Positions 1-6,180 of a stretch of DNA of 10,608 bases are shown here, piece after piece (the first letter of the stretch is position 1; each line of letters opens with the position of its first letter). A program made the translations under genes and the position numbers. Source of the DNA: Solirubrobacteraceae bacterium (GTDB lineage Bacteria; Actinomycetota; Thermoleophilia; Solirubrobacterales; Solirubrobacteraceae); the NCBI GenBank assembly GCA_025455895.1, contig JALOLQ010000070.1, forward strand, positions 1-10,608, written 5' to 3'. The notes beneath the pieces were generated by a model that worked only from the letters and a program-made list of their open reading frames with translations, was not told the DNA's origin and ran no database searches.

Positions 1-366
1 CTGGTTGCAGTGGATGACGACCTCGTCGCCGGGCTTCCAGCGGGTCACGCCGGGGCCGACCTTCCAGACGACGCCCGAGGCGTCCGAGCCGCCGATGTGA
101 TGGCCGTACTCGGGATGGTCGCCGTAGGGGAAGACCGAGACGGGCTGGCCGAGCGCCGCCCAGACGTTGTTGAAGTTCACGCCCGCGGCCATGACGCGGA
201 CGATCACCTCGAACGCCTCGGGCTCGGGGACCTCGATCTCCTCGATCTGGAAGGCGTCCTTCGGCTCGCCGTGGCGCTCCTCGCGGATCACCCAGGCCGC
301 CATGGTCTTGGGCAGCTCACCGGGCTCGGTGGACACCTCGGAGATCTGGGACAGGTCGACGGCCAT
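1..366 (-). CDS. ccr: Crotonyl-CoA carboxylase/reductase, N-terminal part (cut by window edge)
   Basis: The enzyme reductively carboxylates crotonyl-CoA to ethylmalonyl-CoA with NADPH and CO2. It acts in the cytosol, in the ethylmalonyl-CoA pathway or in supply of polyketide extender units. The visible 122 residues begin MAVDLSQISEV and contain the family's typical stretches: a MAAWVIREERHGEP-like opening, VMAAGVNFNNVWAALG, GSDASGVVWKVG and GDEVVIHCNQ at the window edge. These belong to the GroES-like half of the MDR superfamily, and from memory they match characterised Ccr proteins closely. The family is about 430-450 residues, so roughly three quarters lie outside the window. The ATG at 366 is chosen because the conserved N-terminus begins there. 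No strong Shine-Dalgarno is seen. A TAGTAT at 438-443 could be a -10 element, but no good -35 accompanies it. An ordinary quinone oxidoreductase is less likely because of the CCR-specific motifs. Confidence 0.93.
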   Translation of the reverse strand, partial: MAVDLSQISEVSTEPGELPKTMAAWVIREERHGEPKDAFQIEEIEVPEPEAFEVIVRVMAAGVNFNNVWAALGQPVSVFPYGDHPEYGHHIGGSDASGVVWKVGPGVTRWKPGDEVVIHCNQ

Positions 367-410
367 GATGCGCTCGCGGGGCTCCGGTCTCGGGGGGCTG
401 GGGCAACGGG

Positions 411-430
411 CGGCCACCCTCGGGCAGCCG
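411..430 (-). terminator. Possible hairpin between corA and ccr
   Basis: In the 74-base gap after the corA stop, the minus-strand RNA can form a stem with arms CGGCUGCC and GGUGGCCG around a CGAG loop. All eight pairs form if two G-U wobbles are allowed. No U-tract follows, which is common in high-GC actinobacteria. It could end corA transcription or be part of the ccr leader; the sequence does not decide between these. Confidence 0.3.
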
Positions 431-440
431 GGAGCGAATA

Positions 441-1430
441 CTACGGACCGCGCTCGCCGCCGGGCGTCCCGCGCCCGGGGCGCCCGAGGTACCCGGCCCG
501 GACCATCCAGGTCGCGAGCCCCGCGACCACCACGAGCGAGAGGCCGACCCCGAGCAGCAGGAAGGCCGCCGCGCCGCTGATCTCCTTGATCATCCACGGG
601 AAGTTCTGCCCGAAGAAGCCGGTGATGAAGGTCAGCGGCAGGAAGAACGTGGCGACAATCGTCAGCACCTTCATGATCTCGTTGAGCCGGTTGGAGACCG
701 ACGAGACGTAGAGGTCGAGCGCGTTCGAGAGGCTCTCGCGGACGCTGTCGAGCTGCTGGGCGACGAGCGCGAGCCGGTCGTAGACGTCGCGCAGCGTGTC
801 GTGGGCGCCGTGGGCGTGGAACTCCGGCAGCCGGTCGAGCAGATCGCGGTGCCCGGCGAGCACGTCGCGCTGGGGCTCGATCACCTGGCGCATCCGCGCG
901 AGCGCGTGCTTGAGGTCCAGCAGCCGGCGGCGGATCTCCGGGCGCGGGTCGTCGAGCACCTGCTCCTCGAGGTCGTCCACCTCGTCGTCCACGGCCTGGA
1001 GCGCGGGGCTGAAGCTCGCGACGAGGATGTCGAGCGCGCGGTAGAGGGCCTCCTCGGCGGTCGTGACGTCCTCGAGCGCCGCGCGCCGGTAGGCCGGGGC
1101 GAGCAGGTCGGCCTCGTGGCGGCGCACGGTCATGATCGCGCGCGCCGTCACGTGGAAGTGGACCTCGACGGGCGCGGGGAGCAGGCCGTCGCCGTCCTCG
1201 GCCGCGCGGGCGCCGAAGAACACGAGCAGCGCGGAGCCGGGGTAGTCGTCGATCTTCGGCCGCTGCCCGAACTCGACCGAGTTGCGCACCGCGAGCGGAT
1301 GCAGCCCGAGCAGCTCGCCCGCCTCGCGCACCGTCGCCTCGTCGGGCGCCAGCAGCGCGAGCCAGAAGCGCTCGCCGCGGGCCAGCAGCCGCTCCACCTG
1401 CTCGCGGTCGAAGGTCTCGAGGACCTGCAC
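441..1430 (-). CDS. corA: CorA-family divalent cation channel with GQN in place of GMN
   Basis: CorA-type proteins are pentameric inner-membrane channels taking up Mg2+ (or Co2+/Ni2+). Some relatives such as ZntB move Zn2+. This 329-residue protein has the usual length and plan: a soluble N-terminal alpha/beta domain (about 1-110), a long charged helical stalk (about 120-250, e.g. VDDEVDDLEEQVLDD) and two C-terminal membrane helices (about 254-273 and 286-310). The first ends in TGFFGQNFPWM at 270-280, so the signature G-M-N tripeptide is G-Q-N (274-276). The start is a GTG, the only start codon in frame between the upstream stop and the conserved region. It lies 31 bases after the MFS stop and has its own -10-like element, so it may be co-transcribed or independent. 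The tail after TM2 is short, basic and Gly/Pro-rich. Family assignment is firm; the transported ion is unknown. Confidence 0.92.
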   Translation of the reverse strand: MQVLETFDREQVERLLARGERFWLALLAPDEATVREAGELLGLHPLAVRNSVEFGQRPKIDDYPGSALLVFFGARAAEDGDGLLPAPVEVHFHVTARAIMTVRRHEADLLAPAYRRAALEDVTTAEEALYRALDILVASFSPALQAVDDEVDDLEEQVLDDPRPEIRRRLLDLKHALARMRQVIEPQRDVLAGHRDLLDRLPEFHAHGAHDTLRDVYDRLALVAQQLDSVRESLSNALDLYVSSVSNRLNEIMKVLTIVATFFLPLTFITGFFGQNFPWMIKEISGAAAFLLLGVGLSLVVVAGLATWMVRAGYLGRPGRGTPGGERGP

Positions 1431-1437
1431 CGGCGCG

Positions 1438-1465
1438 ACGCTAGCGGCCGCGCCGGACCGCTCAG
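1438..1465 (-). promoter_or_regulatory. Candidate leaderless promoter of corA
   Basis: The minus strand has TAGCGT (1438-1443), matching TAnnnT, ending 7 nt before the GTG start of corA. A weak -35-like CTGAGC lies at 1460-1465 with a 16-base spacer. No Shine-Dalgarno lies in this gap, so a transcript starting at or next to the GTG is predicted. The -35 is poor. Confidence 0.4.
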
Positions 1466-3081
1466 CGGGTCGGGGCGGCGCGCTCGAAGGCCGGCTCGGC
1501 CTGCGGGACGCCGCCGGCGTCCCCGGCCTCGACGAGGTCGAGCTCGAGGCGCTCCTGCGGGTCGAGCTCCGCGTGGCGCCGGGCGGCGGCGGGGCCGACG
1601 TCGATCAGCAGCCAGGCGGCGAGCGCGCCGACCAGCGCGAAGCCCGAGCCGATCTTCATCGCGAGGTTCACCGCGTCGAGGAACGAGGTCTGCACCGCGG
1701 CGCCGGCGGCGCCGGGGATCCCCATTCCGCCGGTGGCCAGCGCGTCGGTGAGGCGGTCGATCTGCGCCTCGCCCGCGCGCGGCAGCAGCTCCTCGAGACG
1801 CCCGCGCCCGAGCGACTGGATCAGCGCGCCCATCACCGCGACGCCGAAGGTGCCGCCGACCATGCGGCTCATCGAGAGGATCCCGGACGCCGCCCCGGCC
1901 TTGCTCTGGTCCACCGCGTTCATCGCCGCGGTGCTCATCGGGGACATCACGAGGCCCATGCCGAAGCCCATCAGCGCGAAGCCGGCGGCGAGGTAGAGGT
2001 ACGGCGTGTCCGGCGCGAGGAAGCTCTGCAGGAACAGCGAGAACGACGTGAGCACGAGCCCGGCCGACATCAGCGGCCGCGGGCCGATCCGGTCGGCCAG
2101 CCGCCCGGCGATCGGGCCCATGAAGATGATCACGACCGTCGAGGGCAGGAAGCGCACCCCGGCCTCGAGCGGGCTGTAGCCGCGCACGTTCTGCATGTAG
2201 AGCGCGATGAAGAAGAACATCGCGAGCATCGCGAAGCTCACGATGAAGGCGACGACGTTCGCGCCCAGGAACGAGCGCGAGCGGAAGTAGGTGAAGTCGA
2301 GCATCGGCGCGCGCACGCGGTGCTCGGCGATGACGAACGCGGTCAGGCCGCCGGCGGCGAGCGCGAACAGCACGAGGATCCGCGGCGAGGTCCAGCCCCA
2401 GGCGTTGCCCTCGACGAGGCCGAGCACGAGCGCCCCGAGGCCGACGGTGAGGGTCACGACGCCGGTGACGTCGACGGTGCGGGTCGCGGTCGGGTCGCGC
2501 GACTCGCGCGTCGCCCAGAGCGTCACGAACACGGCGGCCACGGCGACCGGCACGTTGATGAGGAAGATCGACTGCCAGGAGACCTGCTCGACGAGGAAGC
2601 CGCCGACCACCGGCCCGATCGCGAGCGCGACGGCGCTGGCCCCGGCCCAGGTCCCGATCGCCTTGCCGCGCTCCTGGGGCGGGAACGCGTTCGTGATGAT
2701 CGAGAGCGTCGCGGGCATCATGAACGCGGCGCCGACGCCCTGGGCGGCGCGCCCGGCGACCAGCCAGGTCGCGGTCTGCGAGAACGCGATGAAGAGGCTC
2801 GAGGCGCCGAAGATCGCCACGCCGATGAGGAACCAGCGCCGCCGGCCGAAGATGTCGCCCAGGCGCCCGCCGGTGACGAGCAGCACGGCGAAGCTCAGCG
2901 TGTAGGCGTTGACCGTCCACTCGAGGTTCGCGGTCGAGACGTCGAGGTCGCGCTGGATCGACGGCAGCGCGACGTTCACGACCGTGTTGTCGAGCATCAC
3001 CATGAACAGCGCGAAGCACATCGCGCCGAGCGTCCACCAGCGGCGGTCGGCGTCCGGCACGACGGGCAGCGAGCGGGCCAC
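1462..3081 (-). CDS. MFS transporter, DHA2 (EmrB/QacA-type, 14-TM) drug exporter
   Basis: Proton-driven multidrug or toxic-compound exporter of the inner membrane. The 539-residue length and the even spread of hydrophobic segments fit the 14-helix DHA2 family. Motif D1 is seen in TM1 (LDNTVVNVALPSI, about 30-42), motif A in the TM2-TM3 loop (GGRLGDIFGRRR, about 71-82) and motif C in TM5 (GPVVGG, about 156-161), followed by WQSIFLINVP, a DHA2 hallmark. The C-terminal 40 residues are charged and probably cytosolic. The GTG start at 3081 is set by a GGAGG (3089-3093) 7 nt upstream, which lies inside the end of the MarR gene. Only 3 bases separate the two genes, so they are one operon and are probably translationally coupled. 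This pairing commonly means MarR represses the pump until a small ligand binds. The substrate cannot be read from sequence. Confidence 0.93.
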   Translation of the reverse strand: MARSLPVVPDADRRWWTLGAMCFALFMVMLDNTVVNVALPSIQRDLDVSTANLEWTVNAYTLSFAVLLVTGGRLGDIFGRRRWFLIGVAIFGASSLFIAFSQTATWLVAGRAAQGVGAAFMMPATLSIITNAFPPQERGKAIGTWAGASAVALAIGPVVGGFLVEQVSWQSIFLINVPVAVAAVFVTLWATRESRDPTATRTVDVTGVVTLTVGLGALVLGLVEGNAWGWTSPRILVLFALAAGGLTAFVIAEHRVRAPMLDFTYFRSRSFLGANVVAFIVSFAMLAMFFFIALYMQNVRGYSPLEAGVRFLPSTVVIIFMGPIAGRLADRIGPRPLMSAGLVLTSFSLFLQSFLAPDTPYLYLAAGFALMGFGMGLVMSPMSTAAMNAVDQSKAGAASGILSMSRMVGGTFGVAVMGALIQSLGRGRLEELLPRAGEAQIDRLTDALATGGMGIPGAAGAAVQTSFLDAVNLAMKIGSGFALVGALAAWLLIDVGPAAARRHAELDPQERLELDLVEAGDAGGVPQAEPAFERAAPTR

Positions 3082-3084
3082 CGG

Positions 3085-3528
3085 TCAGCCTCCGGTGATG
3101 TCGTCGAGGGCCTCGCGCAGGCGGGCGCGCTGACCGGCGCTCAGGCGGGTGGCGAACCGCTCGAGCGCGGTCAGGCGCACGGTGTCGATGCGCAGCAGCG
3201 CCGCCTCGCCCGCCGGCGTCAGCGCGAGGCGCTTGACGCGGCGGTCGTGCTCGTCCTCGTGGCGCTCGAGCAGCCCGCGGCGCACGAGCGCGTCCGCCGC
3301 GCGGCTCGAGCTGGCGAGCGAGCAGCCGAGGTGCTCGCTCAGCGCCTTCACCGACGGGCGCTCGTCGTCGGCGGCGATCACCTCGAGCAGCTTGAGCTGC
3401 CCGAGCGTGAGGTCGAGGTCCTCGAGCACCTCGACGACGTCGGTGACGGCGAGGCTCGTCAGCTCCTTCCAGACGAGCAGCAGGCGCTCGGCGAGCGGGT
3501 CGGCGGTGGTGACGGGTGATGCTTGCAC
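3085..3528 (-). CDS. MarR-family transcriptional regulator
   Basis: A 147-residue winged-helix DNA-binding protein of typical MarR length, expected to act as a dimer and to be released from DNA by a small-molecule ligand. The helix-turn-helix is about 58-85 (PSVKALSEHLGCSLASSSRAA) and the wing contains the family's D-x-R element (DEHDRRVKRLALT, about 93-105). Flanking N- and C-terminal helices would form the dimer interface. The start is taken as the GTG at 3528, beginning MQASPVTTADPLAERLLLVW. No Shine-Dalgarno precedes it, but a -10-like hexamer ends 7 nt upstream, which suggests a leaderless mRNA. Palindromic GCAA/TTGC sites overlap that promoter and the start codon, so autoregulation is likely. 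It sits directly upstream of, and presumably controls, the MFS exporter gene. Confidence 0.92.
   Translation of the reverse strand: MQASPVTTADPLAERLLLVWKELTSLAVTDVVEVLEDLDLTLGQLKLLEVIAADDERPSVKALSEHLGCSLASSSRAADALVRRGLLERHEDEHDRRVKRLALTPAGEAALLRIDTVRLTALERFATRLSAGQRARLREALDDITGG
3089..3093 (-). promoter_or_regulatory. Shine-Dalgarno GGAGG of the MFS gene
   Basis: GGAGG on the minus strand lies within the last codons of the MarR gene, 7 nt before the GTG at 3081. It decides that start and shows the second gene of the operon is read by ordinary Shine-Dalgarno initiation. Confidence 0.75.
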
Positions 3529-3564
3529 AGGCGCAAGTATTGCGAACCGTCATCCATTGCGCAA
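3523..3564 (-). promoter_or_regulatory. marR promoter with overlapping palindromic operator-like sites
   Basis: Read on the minus strand, TTGCGC (3559-3564), 17 bases, AATACT (3536-3541), then 7 bases to the GTG at 3528 form a plausible promoter for a leaderless transcript. Over it lie several symmetric motifs: TTGCGCAA (3557-3564), CGCAA-GTA-TTGCG (3532-3544) and TTGC-N6-GCAA (3523-3536). Repeated half-sites across -35, -10 and the start codon are what an autorepressing MarR dimer would be expected to bind. Which palindrome is the true site is an inference. Confidence 0.5.
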
Positions 3565-3568
3565 GCGT

Positions 3569-3607
3569 GATGATGATCGAGCCCGCGGAGCGGGCGAGAT
3601 CATCATC
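3569..3607 (-). terminator. Long hairpin after the lipoprotein-like gene
   Basis: An inverted repeat with outer arms GATGATGATC / GATCATCATC (10 bp, perfect) and inner arms CCCGC / GCGGG around a GGA loop, with a 3-base internal mismatch zone between them. It starts 19 bases past the stop at 3626 and just before the marR promoter, where a terminator would insulate the two units. There is no U-tract. The AT-containing outer stem is unusual for this genome, so a protein-binding role is also possible. Confidence 0.55.
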
Positions 3608-3625
3608 GCTCCGTCGCCGCGGCGG

Positions 3626-4063
3626 CTACGGGAGCATCAGGTCGTTCTGCGACGACGGGCGCTTGGGCCCGACGGCGAGCCGCGCCGGCGTCACGAGGTC
3701 GCCGCCGACGCGCAGGCGGTAGGTCCCGGGCGTGAGCCGCGCCTTGAGCGTCGCGGTGTCGCGCGGGTTGATCGGCGCGGTCTGCTGGCGCACCGCCTCG
3801 ACGCTCCCGGGCAGCGTGTCCGACTCGAAGGTCACCTGCTGCGAGGAGCCGGTGAGGTTCGTGACGATCAGCGTGACCGGGCCCGCCCCGGTCCGGGCGG
3901 GGGAGAGCGTGATCCGCGCCGGCGTGATCGACGCGCTGAGCAGGAGCGGGACCGGCGGGCGCAGGCGGTTCTCGTGCTTCTCGCCCGAACCGCAGCCGAG
4001 ACCGGCGAGCGCGATCGCGCCCGCGAGCGCGATTCCCAGCGTGTTGCGCGTCCCGGTCCTCAT
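3626..4063 (-). CDS. Small secreted lipoprotein-like protein, probable cupredoxin-like beta fold
   Basis: A 145-residue protein with a basic N-terminus (MRTGTRN), a hydrophobic stretch (about 8-22) and Cys24 in AGLGCGSG. This resembles a lipoprotein signal, although Gly rather than Leu/Val/Ile at -3 makes the lipobox imperfect. After a charged linker, about 44-132 read as alternating beta strands (ITPARITLSPA, GPVTLIVTNL, TGSSQQVTFES, TATLKARLTPGTYRLRV). This pattern resembles the cupredoxin-like domains of exported proteins such as EfeO-type ones, but I see no Cys/His/Met copper ligands in it. The ATG at 4063 has GAGGAG just upstream, rather close to it. It stands between two other minus-strand units and ends in the hairpin at 3569-3607. 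No specific function is recognised; fold and surface location are inferences. Confidence 0.8.
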   Translation of the reverse strand: MRTGTRNTLGIALAGAIALAGLGCGSGEKHENRLRPPVPLLLSASITPARITLSPARTGAGPVTLIVTNLTGSSQQVTFESDTLPGSVEAVRQQTAPINPRDTATLKARLTPGTYRLRVGGDLVTPARLAVGPKRPSSQNDLMLP

Positions 4064-4138
4064 GTCTCCTCAGCGACGCGTCCTGCGCCGCCCGCGCACC
4101 CTACCCGAGCGTGCGGTGGTTCCGGAAGGGGGCCGTGC

Positions 4139-4336
4139 TCAGAGGTCCGCGCCGGCCTGCTCGGCGGCCTCGGCGGCGAGCGCGGCGAGGTCGGCCTGCA
4201 GGTGCTCCCAGGCCTCGGTCTCGGCCGCCTGGTAGGCGGCGCCCTCGAGGTCGCGAAGCTCCTCGACGTAGCGCTGCCACGCCTCCCGCGTGCGCTCGTC
4301 GAGCTCCGGGGCCTGCTGCGGGGTGATGAGACTCAC
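4139..4336 (-). CDS. Small acidic helical protein, 65 residues, unknown function
   Basis: I do not recognise this gene. A 66-codon frame starts at the GTG at 4336 and ends at the TGA at 4139, with an excellent Shine-Dalgarno (AGGGAGGT, 4342-4349) 5 nt before the GTG. The protein begins MSLITPQQAPELDERTREAW and continues as a strongly acidic, Ala/Glu-rich sequence with conserved-looking aromatic residues (W20, Y23, Y36, W43) and an Ala/Glu tail ending GADL. It should be almost entirely alpha-helical, soluble and cytosolic, with no signal, membrane segment or cysteine. The same frame stays open upstream to 5554 through the antisense of the exonuclease gene, which could make a caller choose a wrong, much longer start. 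It is divergent from the exonuclease gene and 75 bases upstream of the lipoprotein-like gene. Confidence 0.75.
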   Translation of the reverse strand: MSLITPQQAPELDERTREAWQRYVEELRDLEGAAYQAAETEAWEHLQADLAALAAEAAEQAGADL

Positions 4337-4341
4337 GACGG

Positions 4342-4349
4342 ACCTCCCT
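4342..4349 (-). promoter_or_regulatory. Shine-Dalgarno AGGGAGGT of the 65-residue gene
   Basis: The strongest ribosome binding site in the window, spaced 5 nt from the GTG at 4336. It is the main evidence that the short frame is real and for where it starts. Confidence 0.75.
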
Positions 4350-4385
4350 GGTGCGTTCGCCAGCACGATACCCCGAGTGGCGGCG

Positions 4386-4422
4386 GCCATGCGCAGGCAT
4401 GGCGCAAGCGCGCGTGCATGGC
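4386..4422. promoter_or_regulatory. Operator-like inverted repeat plus third half-site
   Basis: GCCATGC-GCAG-GCATGGC (4386-4403) is a perfect 7-bp inverted repeat with a 4-base spacer. A further GCATGGC follows at 4416-4422, 19 bases after the second arm. The group lies in the 114-base gap between the divergent 65-residue gene and the exonuclease gene, upstream of a TATCGT (4365-4370, minus strand) and of a weak TAGACC (4438-4443, plus strand) 7 nt before the exonuclease ATG. A shared regulator site is inferred; I cannot name the protein. Confidence 0.4.
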
Positions 4423-4450
4423 GTCCCGCGCGCCGCGTAGACCTCCGCGC

Positions 4451-6136
4451 ATGGATCTCACGAGCCCGCTGCGCAGCGCGGAGTTCCTCGTCGTGGACAC
4501 CGAGACGAACGGTCTCGGGGGCGAGGCCTGCGAGCTGACCGAGGTCGGCGCCGTCCTCGTCGGCGGCGGCGAGCTGCACGATCGCTGGGAGACGCTCGTG
4601 CGCCCGCTGCGCCCGCTCTCGAAGGGGATCCAGCGGTTCACGGGGATCACGCAGGCGATGGCGGACGCCGCGCCGCCGGCCGAGGCGACGCTGCCCGAGC
4701 TCGCCGAGCTGCTCGAGGGCCGCGTGCTCGTGGCCCACAGCGCGGCGTTCGACCGCCGCGTGCTCGCCCAGGCGTTCGAGCGCGCCGGGCTCGCGTGGCC
4801 CGGCCCGCCGGTCCTGTGCACCGTGGCGCTCGCCCGCCGGCTGCACCCGCTCGCGCGCCAGCGCAAGCTCGGCCTGCTCGCCGGCTCGCTCGGGATCGAG
4901 GTCGAGACGGCCCACCGCGCGCTGGCCGACGCGGAGACGTGCGCGCGGATCTTCTGCGCGCTCTTCGGGCGGCTGTGCGCGAACGCGGCGACGGTGGGGG
5001 ACGCGCTGGCGCTGCTCGGCCCGCGGCGCCCCGCCCGCCGGCGCGCCGGCGCCACCGACGGCGGTGCGCTGCCGCGGCGCGCCCACCGGCGCCTGCCCGA
5101 CCTCGGCGGCGTGAGCGACGCGCCCGGGGTCTACCTCGTGCGCAACGACGCCGGCCAGGTGCTGTACGTCGGCAAGTCGATGCGCGTGCGCCGCCGGGTG
5201 CGCGCGCACTTCCAGCCCTCGTCGCCCTCGACGAGCTGGACGGCGCAGGCCGAGACGGTCGAGCACCTGCCGACCGCCACCGAGCTCGGCGCGCTCGTGC
5301 TCGAGCAGCGGATGGTGCACCGCCATCGCCCGGCCGGGAACGCGAAGCTCAAGCACGTGGACGACGTCGTCTGGCTGCGGTGCCGGCTGGACATCGCGTT
5401 CCCGGTGCTCGAGCTCGGGCCCGCGCCGGCGCCGGAGCCGGCGGTGAACGTCGGTCCGATCCGCGGGCGAGCGACCGCGGCGGAGCTGCTCGAGCAGCTC
5501 GTGTCGCTGTTCGGCCTGCGCCACTGCGGCCGCCGGCTGCCGCGCCGCGAGCACCCGTCCGCCTACGGGGAGATGGGGCGCTGCCTGTCACCGTGCCTGG
5601 GCGACCTGGACCCGAACCTCTACCGCCGCCGGCTCGACGCCGCCCTCGGCGTGCTCACCGGGCCGGGTCCGGGTGCACGGCGGCTGCTCGCGCACGTCGA
5701 CGAGCTGATCGCGGCCGCGGCGGCGGCGCGCCGCTACGAGCGCGCGGCGTGGCTCGCCCGCCGCCGCGCGCGGCTGGCGGTGCTGCTGCGCCGCGCCGGC
5801 CCGCTGGGGGACACCGCGCGGCCGCGGCTGATCCTCGACGAGGCGCCCGAGGGCGGGACGTTCGAGGCGTTCTGGCTCGTGCGCGGCGTGCTCGCCGACT
5901 GGGGCCCGCTCGACGGCGACCCCGACGCACTCGCCGAGCGCACGGCCGCGGCGCTGCGCGCGCCCGCGACGGGCGGCGCCGAGGCGCTCGGCGAGGCGCG
6001 GCTCGTGGACGCCTGGGCCGCGGCAAACGACGCGCCGGTGCTCGAGCTCGAGGGCGGCGTGCGCCCCGGTCGCCTCGCCCGCTTCCTCGAGGGCGCCGGG
6101 GTGCCGCTCGCGGCCGCGGCGGCACGGGCGGCGTGA
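4451..6136 (+). CDS. DEDDh 3'-5' exonuclease fused to a UvrC/Cho-like GIY-YIG nuclease
   Basis: A 561-residue two-domain nuclease of the type represented by Mycobacterium tuberculosis Rv2191, with a presumed role in DNA repair. About 10-175 is a DnaQ-like exonuclease with all five DEDDh residues: Asp16 and Glu18 (VVDTETN), Asp101 (AHSAAFDRR), His155 and Asp160 (HRALAD). About 222-298 is a GIY-YIG domain aligned to Thermotoga UvrC: GVY 226-228 (Tyr228), LYVGK 238-242 (Tyr239, Lys242), Arg249 and catalytic Glu285. About 352-445 resembles the UvrC cysteine region (RHC ... MGRCLSPCLG) and the adjoining UvrB-contact-like helix (RRYERAAWLARRRARL). The RNase H-like second nuclease and HhH domains of UvrC are absent, so 3'-side incision as in Cho is a reasonable guess. 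One Fe-S cysteine position is Ser370. No Shine-Dalgarno precedes the ATG. The remaining C-terminal 110 residues are unassigned. Confidence 0.93.
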   Translation: MDLTSPLRSAEFLVVDTETNGLGGEACELTEVGAVLVGGGELHDRWETLVRPLRPLSKGIQRFTGITQAMADAAPPAEATLPELAELLEGRVLVAHSAAFDRRVLAQAFERAGLAWPGPPVLCTVALARRLHPLARQRKLGLLAGSLGIEVETAHRALADAETCARIFCALFGRLCANAATVGDALALLGPRRPARRRAGATDGGALPRRAHRRLPDLGGVSDAPGVYLVRNDAGQVLYVGKSMRVRRRVRAHFQPSSPSTSWTAQAETVEHLPTATELGALVLEQRMVHRHRPAGNAKLKHVDDVVWLRCRLDIAFPVLELGPAPAPEPAVNVGPIRGRATAAELLEQLVSLFGLRHCGRRLPRREHPSAYGEMGRCLSPCLGDLDPNLYRRRLDAALGVLTGPGPGARRLLAHVDELIAAAAAARRYERAAWLARRRARLAVLLRRAGPLGDTARPRLILDEAPEGGTFEAFWLVRGVLADWGPLDGDPDALAERTAAALRAPATGGAEALGEARLVDAWAAANDAPVLELEGGVRPGRLARFLEGAGVPLAAAAARAA

Positions 6137-6144
6137 ATCGCACC

Positions 6145-6174
6145 TCGACCTAACGCTGCAACGAGCGTTAGGAT
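6145..6174 (+). promoter_or_regulatory. Promoter and ArsR/SmtB-type operator of the metal-efflux operon
   Basis: CCTAACGCT (6149-6157) and AGCGTTAGG (6164-6172) form a perfect 9-bp inverted repeat separated by 6 bases. It lies within a promoter made of TCGACC (6145-6150), an 18-base spacer and TAGGAT (6169-6174), and the GTG start at 6181 follows 6 nt later. Placement of the repeat across the spacer and -10 is the classic arrangement for an autorepressing ArsR/SmtB sensor: the metal-free dimer blocks RNA polymerase and metal binding releases it. The repeat is seen directly; binding is inferred. Confidence 0.7.
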
Positions 6175-6180
6175 GTCTGC

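Noticed and set aside
10..711. A 233-residue plus-strand frame across the start of the window
   Set aside because: It is antisense to ccr and corA, both of which are recognised with confidence on the minus strand.
1282..3519. A 745-residue plus-strand frame rich in Arg, Glu, His and Asp
   Set aside because: It is the antisense shadow of corA, the MFS gene and marR; GC bias removes stop codons in such frames.
1148..3553. An 801-residue minus-strand frame rich in Arg
   Set aside because: It is an off-frame shadow of the MFS and marR genes, which have intact motifs in their own frames.
3149..6136. A 995-residue plus-strand protein starting at 3149
   Set aside because: The first 434 residues are antisense to marR and the genes after it, and are low-complexity Arg/Ala/Gly-rich. 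The real gene starts at the ATG at 4451, where the exonuclease domain begins.
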